NCBI GenBank assembly: GCA_016928355.1 | Contig: JAFGKW010000036.1 | Span: 62,001-126,000 of the forward strand | Reading direction: 5' to 3' | Source: Methanomicrobiaceae archaeon | GTDB taxonomy: Archaea > Halobacteriota > Methanomicrobia > Methanomicrobiales > Methanomicrobiaceae | DNA: 64,000 nt | Part shown: positions 39,275 to 49,291 of the stretch, one piece after another | How the letters are laid out: each line of letters begins with the position of its first letter | Position numbering within the stretch: the first letter of the stretch is position 1 | Translations under genes and position numbers: made by a program | Notes under the pieces: model-generated | Databases searched by the model: none | What the model was told of the DNA's origin: nothing | The model's input: the letters and a program-made list of their open reading frames with translations, nothing else

Positions 39275-39511
39275 CCAGTCCGGTTAACTCCGGTCCATTT
39301 TATTCTATTCAGGAAGGTTTTACAGCGGGTATATTACAGATGTTTTATGCGTTCTCTTAAAACATTAATTTAAAAAAGGGTGCGAAAACACAGGAAATAT
39401 TTTTTTCTTACGTATTATTTCGTCGAATGCCGAACCACATGTAATGGTTGGTCGATAAAAAACGGATTATTTTTATTATAAAAACTAAAATTAATAGGCA
39501 AATGATACTCG

Positions 39512-39531
39512 GGAATATCACCAGATATTCC
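39512..39531 (+). promoter_or_regulatory. 8-bp perfect stem-loop in hppA leader
   Basis: GGAATATC-ACCA-GATATTCC, 20 nt before the hppA ATG, downstream of an AT-rich TATA-like region near 39470-39485. Confidence 0.6.
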
Positions 39532-39551
39532 AGGGGATAGTTGGTAGAATT

Positions 39552-41588
39552 ATGGATATGTTGATCTATCTTGCACCTTTATGTGCCCTGATCGGTCTTC
39601 TCTTTGCCGGATACTCTTTTATGTGTGTCAGGAAAGAGGGCGAGGGCAATGAGGTCGTACAAAAGATCACTGCGGCAATCCACACCGGTGCTATGGTTTA
39701 TCTTAACCAGCAGTACCGTGCAATCGCTGTGTTTGTCGTCGTGCTTGCAATTGTTATTGCAGTCCTGCTCCCGAACGGAGCGCTCACCGCCGGATGTTTC
39801 GTCCTTGGTGCAGTGCTGTCCGCAACCGCAGGATACATTGGAATGTTTACAGCCACATCAGCTAATGGAAGGACTACACACGCTGCAACCAATGGAATCG
39901 GGCCTGCATTCAAGGTTTCCTTTGCATCCGGAACCGTCATGGGAATGAGCGTTGTCGGTCTCGGACTCTTCGGTCTTTCGGTCTCTTTCATCACTCTTGC
40001 AAACATTCTCGCAGGATCAGAGATGACCGTTATCGTCAACACTCTCGCAGGATTCTCACTCGGTGCATCATCAATTGCACTCTTCGCCCGTGTCGGCGGC
40101 GGTATCTTTACAAAGGCTGCTGACGTCGGTGCCGACCTTGTAGGAAAGGTCGAGGCAGGAATCCCCGAGGACGACCCCAGGAACCCTGCAACAATCGCAG
40201 ACAATGTCGGAGACAATGTCGGTGATATCGCAGGAATGGGTGCTGACCTCTACGAATCATATGTAGGTTCAATACTTGCAACAATGCTCCTTGCAGCGTC
40301 AACGGCAGCGATTACCTTCCCGGGAGTCGATGTCCTCAATGCAGTCCTTGTCCCGCTCATCATCGCGGCGCTTGGAATTATTGCATCGATCATTGGAACA
40401 TTCTTCGTTCGCACAAAGAAGACTGAGTCTTCTGCAATCCACATGGCATTCAACATGGGTCTCATTGTAGCCCTTGTGCTTGTTGTCATAGCTACATACT
40501 TCGTTACGAATATGCTCCTCGGTGAATACGGATTCGGCGTATTCCTTGCAACAGTTGCAGGTCTCGTCGCCGGTTTCCTTATCGGCCAGGTTACAGAGTA
40601 CTACACATCATACGAGAGGAAACCTACACTCTCAATCGCAGCATCCTGTGAGACAGGTGCAGCTACAAACATCATCACCGGATTTGCAAAGGGAATGGAG
40701 TCCACGGTCTGGTCCGTTCTCATCATCGGTGTCGCAATCTATATCGCTTTCCAGCTTGCAGGCCTCTACGGTATTGCAATATCAGCTGTCGGAATGCTCG
40801 CAACACTTGGTATCTCGCTCGCAGTCGATGCATACGGCCCTGTCGCTGACAATGCCGGCGGAATCGCAGAGATGTCGCACCAGAAGAAAGAAGTCCGCGA
40901 GATCACCGATACCCTTGATGCAGTCGGAAACACAACAGCTGCAATCGGAAAGGGTTTTGCAATCGGATCAGCAGCTCTTACCGCACTTGCACTCTTTGCA
41001 TCATACGGTATTGCAGTCGGTCTCGAGTATATCGACGTAATGAACTCCAACGTATTCATCGGTCTTTTAATCGGTGCAATGCTCCCGTTCCTCTTCTCCT
41101 CAATGACGATGATGGCCGTCGGAAAGGCCGCAATGGGAATCGTTGTCGAGGTCAGGAGACAGTTTAAGGAGATCAAGGGCATCATGGAGGGCGAAGCCGA
41201 ACCGGATTACGCTTCATGTATTGCAATCTCCACAAACTCTGCATTAAGAGAGATGATCGCACCTGGTGTTCTTGCAATCGCAGCACCTATCATCATTGGA
41301 CTCCTTCTTGGACCCGGAGCACTCGGCGGACTTCTCGCAGGTTCGCTCGTCTCAGGTTTCATGCTCGCAATCACGATGGCAAACGCCGGTGGTGCATGGG
41401 ACAATGCAAAGAAGTACATTGAACTTGGAAACTACGGTGGAAAGGGATCAGATGCACACAAGGCCGGTGTCACAGGCGATACAGTCGGTGACCCGTTCAA
41501 GGACACATCAGGCCCTGCAATCAACATCCTGCTCAAGCTCATGAGCATCGTGGCTGTTGTATTTGCACCGCTCTTCCTTTCACTCTAA
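39552..41588 (+). CDS. hppA: Membrane-bound cation-translocating pyrophosphatase
   Basis: [93 protein letters not shown]. Confidence 0.95.
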   Translation: MDMLIYLAPLCALIGLLFAGYSFMCVRKEGEGNEVVQKITAAIHTGAMVYLNQQYRAIAVFVVVLAIVIAVLLPNGALTAGCFVLGAVLSATAGYIGMFTATSANGRTTHAATNGIGPAFKVSFASGTVMGMSVVGLGLFGLSVSFITLANILAGSEMTVIVNTLAGFSLGASSIALFARVGGGIFTKAADVGADLVGKVEAGIPEDDPRNPATIADNVGDNVGDIAGMGADLYESYVGSILATMLLAASTAAITFPGVDVLNAVLVPLIIAALGIIASIIGTFFVRTKKTESSAIHMAFNMGLIVALVLVVIATYFVTNMLLGEYGFGVFLATVAGLVAGFLIGQVTEYYTSYERKPTLSIAASCETGAATNIITGFAKGMESTVWSVLIIGVAIYIAFQLAGLYGIAISAVGMLATLGISLAVDAYGPVADNAGGIAEMSHQKKEVREITDTLDAVGNTTAAIGKGFAIGSAALTALALFASYGIAVGLEYIDVMNSNVFIGLLIGAMLPFLFSSMTMMAVGKAAMGIVVEVRRQFKEIKGIMEGEAEPDYASCIAISTNSALREMIAPGVLAIAAPIIIGLLLGPGALGGLLAGSLVSGFMLAITMANAGGAWDNAKKYIELGNYGGKGSDAHKAGVTGDTVGDPFKDTSGPAINILLKLMSIVAVVFAPLFLSL

Positions 41589-41814
41589 TTTTTTCTTTTT
41601 TGTTAAGATTTATTCCGGATTTAAACGTCTTTCTTTGCACAAAAAAGAGCGCAAAAAAGATATCGCGAAAATTTTTACTCTCTGGCGATGGAAATTATGT
41701 TTTCCTGAATTCGCTTGGGTAAGTCTCCCGTCAGACAAAATATATCTTCAACTAAATCCCGAAAATCCGGTGTCATAGTCAGAGAAAATATAAATGATTA
41801 GAATAGACTTCAGT

Positions 41815-41868
41815 CATAGGGCGAAAGGTGGAGTGATCCGCCTGCTCTCCCTTCCTGAAAGGTTTTTG
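41815..41868 (+). ncRNA. Candidate short transcript or leader with GNRA hairpin and terminator-like hairpin
   Basis: TATA-like aaaatataaat 41785-41795; AGGTGGA-GTGA-TCCGCCT hairpin 41826-41843 (one T-G wobble); CCTT-CCTGA-AAGG 41850-41862 followed by TTTTT. Confidence 0.3.
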
Positions 41869-42007
41869 TTATTGTACCAGAGAAATGAAGCCGGAATATA
41901 TTGTTTTATCATGTGTTTTTTCTGTATAATTCTCTGGTTGAATATCATGTAAATATTTTAATAATGGAAGCCTTATGCATGCAGATTCATAGAATAGAGG
42001 AGCAATA

Positions 42008-42589
42008 ATGAAACTAAAAAAAAATATACTTATTCCCTGCATTGCTGCCGGCGTCCTGACCGGCCTTGTGGTATCCTTAATCATCGCTGGTTCATACGGG
42101 CAGGCGGGAGAAGCCGGTGATGTGATAGTTCCTGCTCTCTTTGAGATATCAGGGCATACAGAGATATCTGAAGCCGAAATTGCACTTGATAGCGAGGTTT
42201 TAAAGACTCTTGAGGCAGAATATGGTCCTCTCAATATCCCGCGGACGGTCAGAAGATTTGACATTGTGCAGTTTTATACACCGGAAGATGAAGACCTCGG
42301 GGTTTTGATCCGTGGAAAGGAATACACGCTCCTGCTTGAGAAGATGAACTTCGAGAGTATCGATGACGGCATCAATTCGTATTCGGGCAGGGTGGGGGGT
42401 TTTGAGGACTCTGTTGTCCTTCTTACATTTTCCGGAAATATCGTTACCGGGAGCATTGAATTTGCCGGTGAGACGATCTTCATTTCACCGGTCCAGAACA
42501 GGGAGAACGCTGAGAAGACCGTGATGCCGCTTCACATAGTCTATACGTCGAAGAATATGGATCAGCCCGGTCTGTTCGGAGGATTTTAA
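42008..42589 (+). CDS. Hypothetical membrane-anchored protein
   Basis: RBS gaggag before ATG; N-terminal TM; intact ORF adjoining the next gene. Confidence 0.65.
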   Translation: MKLKKNILIPCIAAGVLTGLVVSLIIAGSYGQAGEAGDVIVPALFEISGHTEISEAEIALDSEVLKTLEAEYGPLNIPRTVRRFDIVQFYTPEDEDLGVLIRGKEYTLLLEKMNFESIDDGINSYSGRVGGFEDSVVLLTFSGNIVTGSIEFAGETIFISPVQNRENAEKTVMPLHIVYTSKNMDQPGLFGGF

Positions 42590-43153
42590 ATGATTTTATT
42601 TGAATTGGATACGGTTTCAATTATTGCATCTGTAATATTTTTGATTATCATTCCTGTATTGCTCACGACTTTTTTTGCCATTATAGGCTGGATCGTACTG
42701 GATAAGTTTATTCCGCAGGTTGCCTGTGTTCTTCCTGTAATATTCGCGGTCGTCGTCTCGCTTCTGGCGCCCTTTTTATCTTCTGTGGTGCCACTGGTCG
42801 TAATTCTGCTCATTACTGCAGGTATCCTGACATCTTTCAATCTGCTTAACGGGTTTTTCGATAAAAAACACCATTACAGGGTTATCTTCATGTGTATAGT
42901 TCTGGTATATCTCGTCCGTGCGGTGCTGACATCAGCAATGGCCTCATTTGGTCTGGAAGTATCTCCTGTAATCCCGTACATCATATCGGTCTCATCATCA
43001 AATGCTGTTTTTGCGATACTGGTGTCGCTTACACTTTACATAGGGGCCGTGATAGTATCGATGATTGTTTTAAGGGGGATATATCCGGTTGCCAGAACGG
43101 CAGGCCGGAATAGAGGTAATGAAAGGGAGGAAAAGGAAGTTTTCTCTTTCTAA
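42590..43153 (+). CDS. Hypothetical multi-TM protein
   Basis: TAA immediately followed by ATG; five to six hydrophobic segments. Confidence 0.65.
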   Translation: MILFELDTVSIIASVIFLIIIPVLLTTFFAIIGWIVLDKFIPQVACVLPVIFAVVVSLLAPFLSSVVPLVVILLITAGILTSFNLLNGFFDKKHHYRVIFMCIVLVYLVRAVLTSAMASFGLEVSPVIPYIISVSSSNAVFAILVSLTLYIGAVIVSMIVLRGIYPVARTAGRNRGNEREEKEVFSF

Positions 43154-43161
43154 ACTTCTCC

Positions 43162-43983
43162 TTAGTTCCTGTTCTCTTTCCTGTAGATATAATATATTCC
43201 AAAGAGAACAAGCGCCATAAGTATTGCAACCATTACGGGGTTAGTAATTGCTGTTATTATATCGAATGTCTCTTTTGCCGTGATCTCAACCTTCAACTCG
43301 TCCGAGAGACAGAGATTGTCGAGCCCGTCGTAATATTTGATCTCGGTGTAAAGCCCGTAAGGCTTGATTATCGCACTTCTTTCGAGAGAAACGGTGTATT
43401 CGGCGGTGACCGTCTCACCTGGTTCAATGTCGCCCAGTATCGATGAATCCGAAATCGTGGAAAAGGGCGTATTTGCAGTTATTCTTGCACTGGCGTCATA
43501 TGCAGTCGCATCGCCGGTATTTTTGTAACTGATACTGATTGTCTTCGTCTCACCCGGTGAGAAGGTGATCTTTTCTGAAACCACCCTGAACTTCGGTCCT
43601 GAACCGATATCAATTCCGACAGTAACTTCCTTTGACTGTGCCTGGTTTCCGTATTCATCTGTATAGGCGATTATAAATTCTGCCGGATATTGGCCTGAAT
43701 CGATCTTATCTGTTACAGAAGCCCTAAACCGTGCGGTCTTCGTTTCCCCCGGTTTTACTGGGCCGATGAAAACGCTCCCCTCTTCCGCCTTTACAGGACT
43801 TCCGGCAGGAAAGATAAGCATCGCTTCGGCTTCCTCCGGGATGTATATAATAAAAATGACCGTCGCAGATCCTCCTTTTGGAATATCACCGTTCATATAG
43901 GTGCCGCTCTTAATCACCACCGGGGAATCTCCCGGAAGAAGGGTTGCATCCGTTCCGAGTGCGGCTGAAGGCGGGACAGGCAC
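43162..43983 (-). CDS. NEW3/COG1361-like S-layer-type protein, apparently N-truncated, C-terminal TM
   Basis: Ig-like repeats FSPGETKTISISYKNTGDATAYDASARI; C-terminal TM; no signal peptide; frame stays open upstream into the opposing RND fragment. Confidence 0.65.
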   Translation of the reverse strand: MPVPPSAALGTDATLLPGDSPVVIKSGTYMNGDIPKGGSATVIFIIYIPEEAEAMLIFPAGSPVKAEEGSVFIGPVKPGETKTARFRASVTDKIDSGQYPAEFIIAYTDEYGNQAQSKEVTVGIDIGSGPKFRVVSEKITFSPGETKTISISYKNTGDATAYDASARITANTPFSTISDSSILGDIEPGETVTAEYTVSLERSAIIKPYGLYTEIKYYDGLDNLCLSDELKVEITAKETFDIITAITNPVMVAILMALVLFGIYYIYRKENRN

Positions 43984-44028
43984 CAGCTGCGGATATATGG
44001 TCAGGATCTCTTCTGTATCCTCTGCCTG

Positions 44029-44598
44029 ATGTCTCTCTCCCCTAAAGGTGATTTTGATCCCTATACGAACCTCGTAACGATGATAGCCGAAAGCAAAGAC
44101 CAGATGACCCTGACAGGGTTCATTCTCATCCTGCTTTTTCTGATCCTCGCCTACAGGCGTGCGGTTGCAGCGACGCCGATAGTACCGATCATCTGCATAG
44201 TCGGCTGGAATACGGTCGCAATGATAATTCTGGGAATGGAATACAACCCGATAAGCACCTGTCTCGGGTCGATGACGATAGGCGTCGCGTCTGAATATAC
44301 GATTCTTATAATGGAGCGTTATATAGAGGAGTATGATAAATCCGGAGATCGTACCGGGGCTATTGAGATGGCTGTAAAGAAGATAGGATCGGCTGTCACC
44401 GTATCCGGGCTTGTGACCGCCAGCGGCTTTTCGGCACTGCTGCTCTCTGATATCCCTATTGTATCTTCCTTCGGGCTTTCAACTGTAATTGCAGTCGGAT
44501 TTTCACTTATTGGGGCTATAGTGATAATGCCTGCAGTCCTTATGCTCCTTGCAAAGGTGGAGGGGCGGTTTGAAAGAGATGAAAATGCCTTTATTTAG
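44029..44598 (+). pseudogene. N-truncated MMPL/RND transporter fragment, C-terminal TM domain only
   Basis: TLTGFILILLFLILAYRRAVAATPIVPIICIVGWN...LGSMTIGVASEYTILIMERYIEEY matches by eye the C-terminus of the full-length gene at 46476-48761. Confidence 0.72.
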
Positions 44599-46324
44599 TA
44601 TCTTCCTGTTCCCCGGAGCCATTGGCTTCTTCTTTTTCTCCCTCGAAAAGGTACTGTTTTTTTAGAAATTGATGGACCTTCTTAGAGCTCAACCATCCCC
44701 TGTCAAGAAGATTGATGATGTGATCGATCTTTTCCACCTGTTCAATAATCTCTTTTGAAGCAGCCTCACATTTAATGTCGGCAAGCCCTACGATAATCGA
44801 AAGCGGGTTTCTGATCTCATCATTAAGTATTGCCATCCTCTCGAGATTGTCCTCGATTCGTGAGAGAGCCTCGCTTCTGATTTTTTCAATCTCTTTCTTT
44901 TCACTGATGTCCCTGATCAGCCACCATATGCCCAGGATGGTATTATTTTCATTTCTCAGTGGCCATGCAGTGAGCTCAACAGGAAGACGCTCTTTGCCCG
45001 AATTAATCAGGTCTGACTCGAATTTCAGGGACTTCTTCTTCTTTTTCCATTGTTCCGTCATTTCATTGATGATCTCAGGGTCACACTTTATGCTGAGCAT
45101 TTCAAAAAAAGACAGAGCAGAGTCGTATCTGCCACCTTGTTTAAGAGGATTTCCTGTCATATCCATAAACGCCATATTGGCATCAATTATCATACCTTCC
45201 ATATCAGTAAGAACAATTCCGTCAAGACTGGAGCTGAAAAGATCCCTGTATTTTCGCTCACTTTCAATTTTTTCTGTTGTTGCAGTCTCAAGTGAAGCAA
45301 GCATCTTATTTATAGAGTCTGCAAGGTGCATGAACTCCGGGTCACCTTCAAAGTCAACTCGTCTTCTGATGTCTTTGCTCTCAGCAATCCCGCCTGCATC
45401 TTCTCTCAGGGTATCTAGCTGCAGAATGACGGATTTGCGGAAGATTATAAGGTATATACCTGCAGAAATGATTCCGATTATAATTATTGCAACAATGATA
45501 AAGTAAAGGGTGCTGACCCCCTGGATATAGACATCCCTCTGCATTTCGATCTCCAGTGTCAAAGGCCTGCCATAAATATCGTTAAAATAGGTTATTGCAT
45601 GTATGTTGCCCCAGTCCCCGGGGAAGGCTCCTTCATCGATACGATAAACAACCTCTCCTTTATCAGGCAGAGCCCCATATTCATTTTTATAAATTGGGAT
45701 TCCTCCGATTGTGAATGAATCAGCATTAGAACCAAGTCCTTTTGCCATCTCTCCGGGATCTATATAACTGCCCCTTATCAGAATTCCTTTTACGGGCCCT
45801 TCGCCTTTGCTCGTAAGGATTGTATAGGCTGAAATAAGCATTACCGAATTATCAAATACCAGAAGTCCTGCAGAAGATTTGAACTCTCTTGTATTGTTAT
45901 AGAGTATTCCATGATTTATCAGGCTCTGGCGAAGTTCCTCCGGGATATCGATCTCCTTCTTCTCTTCAAGATCGAAGGCGCGTCCATGAACAATCTCCCC
46001 GCTTTCATTGATAAAGAGCATTAAATTTACTTCTGTTGAGAAATAGGTATCCTTAACAAGCGCCGAACTGATATATGCCTCATTTCTGTTCTGGACAAAT
46101 TCATAAGTATCATCCCATTCTGCCCAGTCGACTGCTGTTAACTCCTCGCTTCTGATTTTTTCATTTATAATCCAGCAGAGCCCCTGGAGCTCCTGGCCTG
46201 CAGTTTTCATTTCATAGTCCCGGATTTGATCGAGGAGTAAGAACTGGGCGATTATCGAGGTTGAAACTATTGTAAGAACTGTAATTATTACAACTGACAG
46301 CAGTATTTTTTTTCTTAGTCTCAT
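44591..46324 (-). CDS. CHASE4-HAMP-PAS sensor with HisKA-like tail, no HATPase
   Basis: VDWAEWDDTYEFVQNRNEAYI CHASE4-like; HAMP; PAS; AILNDEIRNPLSIIVGLADI; protein ends about 70 aa later. Confidence 0.8.
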   Translation of the reverse strand: MRLRKKILLSVVIITVLTIVSTSIIAQFLLLDQIRDYEMKTAGQELQGLCWIINEKIRSEELTAVDWAEWDDTYEFVQNRNEAYISSALVKDTYFSTEVNLMLFINESGEIVHGRAFDLEEKKEIDIPEELRQSLINHGILYNNTREFKSSAGLLVFDNSVMLISAYTILTSKGEGPVKGILIRGSYIDPGEMAKGLGSNADSFTIGGIPIYKNEYGALPDKGEVVYRIDEGAFPGDWGNIHAITYFNDIYGRPLTLEIEMQRDVYIQGVSTLYFIIVAIIIIGIISAGIYLIIFRKSVILQLDTLREDAGGIAESKDIRRRVDFEGDPEFMHLADSINKMLASLETATTEKIESERKYRDLFSSSLDGIVLTDMEGMIIDANMAFMDMTGNPLKQGGRYDSALSFFEMLSIKCDPEIINEMTEQWKKKKKSLKFESDLINSGKERLPVELTAWPLRNENNTILGIWWLIRDISEKKEIEKIRSEALSRIEDNLERMAILNDEIRNPLSIIVGLADIKCEAASKEIIEQVEKIDHIINLLDRGWLSSKKVHQFLKKQYLFEGEKEEANGSGEQEDTK

Positions 46325-46475
46325 CCGGCATATGCCCCCGAATTGTAGTGGATCGGTTATTCATCCTGACCGCTATAATATACTTTCGGATGAATGAGGC
46401 CTTTACTATATCCGGGTAGATATTTACTGAAAAATCAGTAACGGATTCTTAAAAAAAAGAGATATATGAAATACT

Positions 46476-48761
46476 TTATGCTTCTTTTGGTCTGAATCTT
46501 TCCATTACAGAAATAACAGCCGGCATCACAACAATCGCACCAATAAGCGAGAATCCGACGGTGATAACCGTTACTGTTCCGAAGTTCTGGATTATCGGTG
46601 ATGTAGAGAGGAGAAGGGCCGAAAAGCCGAAGACCGTCGTCAGGCCCGAGACAGATATCGCTGTTCCGATCTTCTGGATTGCGGTCTGGATCGCAGTAAA
46701 AGTATCTTCCCCCTTCTCTCTCTCCTCCTCGAATCTCTCCATGATAAGGATTGTATATTCAGAGGCGACCCCGATTGTCATCGCCCCGAGGGTTGCTGTA
46801 AGGAGCGAGTATGTAAGGCCGAATGAGTACATTATCAGGCCGTTCCACCCGACTATCATCACAATCGGTACAAGAGGCGATATTGCCGTGAACTTCCTGT
46901 ATATGAGCAGCAGGAATACGAATATCAGGACAAACCCGAGATATGTCATCGGATTCTTCGTCTCCTTGATACCGTTTATCAGGTCACTGAACATCACCAT
47001 CTGGCCGGTAAATGTCGCATCCATTCCGGGGTGCATCCGGTACCAGCCGAGGTCCTTCTCCATATCAGCAATAAGCTCCTGTGTTGCCGGAATTGAGATG
47101 TCGTCCATTGAAAACTGGATGACCGCTTCGGTATTCCCGTTGACGTAATTGTCCCGCGTATTTTCAGGAATACTGTTCCAAATCTCATCTATTGTCTTTT
47201 GATCCGAGGGGAGAACTCCTCCGTTGTAGAGTTTGAGATATGAAGCGATGCTTGTTGCACCTGTCAGCTCATTATGCTTCGAAACCGCATAACTACCGAA
47301 TTCATCCATCCATTTGAGCGTATCATAGTTCTTTATCGAGTCGGCCTTGATGTAGGTCGTGATGGTGCTTGTTGAGCCCATGACTCTTGTGATCTTATTC
47401 ATCGTGATTAAAGCGGGCATATTCTGGTCGACCATCATATCTTCATCTGTGTCGATGATAACCTTTGAATCAAGCTGGAAACCGACTATGGCAACCATCA
47501 TAACGACGATTAATAATGGCCCCGGGTGCCTGGCAATCTTTACTGCAAGCTTTCCTAGCGCCTCATCATACTTCTCCATAAACGAGCCCTTTGTGCCTTT
47601 ATTCGTCATAGGGTCATGGTCGCAGCCTTTCCAGTCAAGGAGACATGATTCAGCATCGTCAATTGGATTTTTTGGCTTATTTGGGGTGTAATTGACCAGT
47701 TTTGCGAATGTCGGAACAATGATCATTGCAGATATATAACAGCAGGCGATTCCAACGATACAGATCGTTCCGAAATCCGCCACCATCGGTGAAGGTGCAA
47801 GAAGCGACAGTGCTGCAAAACCCAATGCTGTTGCAACCATGGCGAGAAGAATTGCAGGACCGGAGCTTGTTACGGTCGTTTTTACCGCATCCTGGATCGA
47901 AGACCGCCGGATCTCCTCGTCGAATCTTGAATGGAACTGGATGGCATAGTCGATTCCGATACCGATGAGGACCGGGAATGCGGCGATTACAATAGAACTT
48001 ATAGGTATTCCGGTAATTCCCATTACCCCGAATGTAAGGATTATACCGCAGAATACGATCAGAACCGGAAGCATCCTGTACCTGACATGCCCAAATAAAA
48101 GAGCCATTGCAACAATCATCAGCAGCATCGCAAGACCGATGAGGGTTCCCATATTCTTCTGCATATCATCCTGCATCTCTACATTGAATGCAGGAGATCC
48201 CGATGCCGAGACTGTTATTCCGGGAGGAGGAGAGGACAGCCTTATAACGGTATTGACCGTCTCGACAATACTTCGCTCGGCATCTTCGGGATAACCGGTT
48301 TCAAGGGGGACCGATACAAGGGTCATCGTCCCTGAAGGCAGAAGTTTACCTGAATATTCTTCAGGAATCGCACTGATACAGGCGTCTATCTCGGCCTTCG
48401 ATTGGGGAAGCACCCCTCTGTTCACCGATTTAATCAAATCCGGGAGACCGGTAATCCCTGCAATATACCGTTCATCGGAGAGATCGACTTCGAGCTCTTC
48501 TATATACTTAAGTACTGCAGGAGCTGTTACACCATCTCCTTCAATTATCAGAATGACAGAATCGGATCCGAACATTTCTGAGTAATGCATCAAAAGCGAT
48601 CCCACGGGTTCGTCTGTATTCAGGTATGTCTCGGTACCCGTCTTCATCGAAGTCATCGATGCCCCGAATAGTGCAAAGAGCAGCACTCCCAGCACAAGAC
48701 CGGCGACTATAAATGTATGCCTGTTAATGGTATCGGCAATTATCTCAAAAGGCGATTTCAA
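46476..48761 (-). CDS. MMPL/RND superfamily exporter-like protein, full length
   Basis: Two RND-like TM repeats: IGIGIDYAIQFHSRFDEE and MTIGVASEYTILIMERFEEE. Confidence 0.9.
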   Translation of the reverse strand: MKSPFEIIADTINRHTFIVAGLVLGVLLFALFGASMTSMKTGTETYLNTDEPVGSLLMHYSEMFGSDSVILIIEGDGVTAPAVLKYIEELEVDLSDERYIAGITGLPDLIKSVNRGVLPQSKAEIDACISAIPEEYSGKLLPSGTMTLVSVPLETGYPEDAERSIVETVNTVIRLSSPPPGITVSASGSPAFNVEMQDDMQKNMGTLIGLAMLLMIVAMALLFGHVRYRMLPVLIVFCGIILTFGVMGITGIPISSIVIAAFPVLIGIGIDYAIQFHSRFDEEIRRSSIQDAVKTTVTSSGPAILLAMVATALGFAALSLLAPSPMVADFGTICIVGIACCYISAMIIVPTFAKLVNYTPNKPKNPIDDAESCLLDWKGCDHDPMTNKGTKGSFMEKYDEALGKLAVKIARHPGPLLIVVMMVAIVGFQLDSKVIIDTDEDMMVDQNMPALITMNKITRVMGSTSTITTYIKADSIKNYDTLKWMDEFGSYAVSKHNELTGATSIASYLKLYNGGVLPSDQKTIDEIWNSIPENTRDNYVNGNTEAVIQFSMDDISIPATQELIADMEKDLGWYRMHPGMDATFTGQMVMFSDLINGIKETKNPMTYLGFVLIFVFLLLIYRKFTAISPLVPIVMIVGWNGLIMYSFGLTYSLLTATLGAMTIGVASEYTILIMERFEEEREKGEDTFTAIQTAIQKIGTAISVSGLTTVFGFSALLLSTSPIIQNFGTVTVITVGFSLIGAIVVMPAVISVMERFRPKEA

Positions 48762-48798
48762 AACGTTTACGCTCCGTTAATCAGTAAATATTGGAATT

Positions 48799-49212
48799 TT
48801 ATGCGATGCAGGTGGAAATTCCTGAAAGGATTTTCAGGATCCCTGATTTTTTCTTAAAATCCGGATTATCGTCAATATATTCATTTATAAGCCTGTAAAG
48901 GATCTCTCCGGCTATCTCCACATCGTTCATCTTTCCGGCAGGAATATCCATGTCCTCCGCAAAGCTGTACATCCTCTCCAGGTCAGTAAAATAGTATACC
49001 GAGCAGCCGGAGATGGATTTTTTGTCTATGCCCCGGATCAGGTTGGGAATTATATCCGTGTCATAAATATTTTCAATATCATCGCTATTAAGTCTGTGGA
49101 GGAATTCGACAATCGTCCGGCAGAAAGACGGGGGTATGAATCCTGCTTCTTTCCAGACTGTCGAAGTTTCATGAACCGGGTGATTGGAAATAATCTCGTT
49201 TTTCTCTGGCAT
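48799..49212 (-). CDS. Hypothetical protein
   Basis: 137-aa ORF with good codon structure upstream of the MMPL gene. Confidence 0.6.
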   Translation of the reverse strand: MPEKNEIISNHPVHETSTVWKEAGFIPPSFCRTIVEFLHRLNSDDIENIYDTDIIPNLIRGIDKKSISGCSVYYFTDLERMYSFAEDMDIPAGKMNDVEIAGEILYRLINEYIDDNPDFKKKSGILKILSGISTCIA

Positions 49213-49291
49213 TCATCGCCACCCTGGGCTGCTCAATAATTATATGGGTTAAAATTATTAATAATTAGGTGCAACTTTAGGAGTTGTAGGT

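Noticed and set aside
39604-41544. Long alternate-frame and antisense ORFs inside hppA (39604-39948, 40522-41040, 39698-40216, 40766-41185 and others)
   Set aside because: hppA is strongly supported by family motifs. The alternate ORFs are Ser/Gln/Arg- or Ala/Pro/Thr-rich shadow translations of its biased codons.
44775-45506. 243-aa plus-strand ORF opposite the CHASE4 sensor
   Set aside because: Ser/Ile/Leu-rich antisense shadow; no start context and opposed by a recognisable sensor protein.
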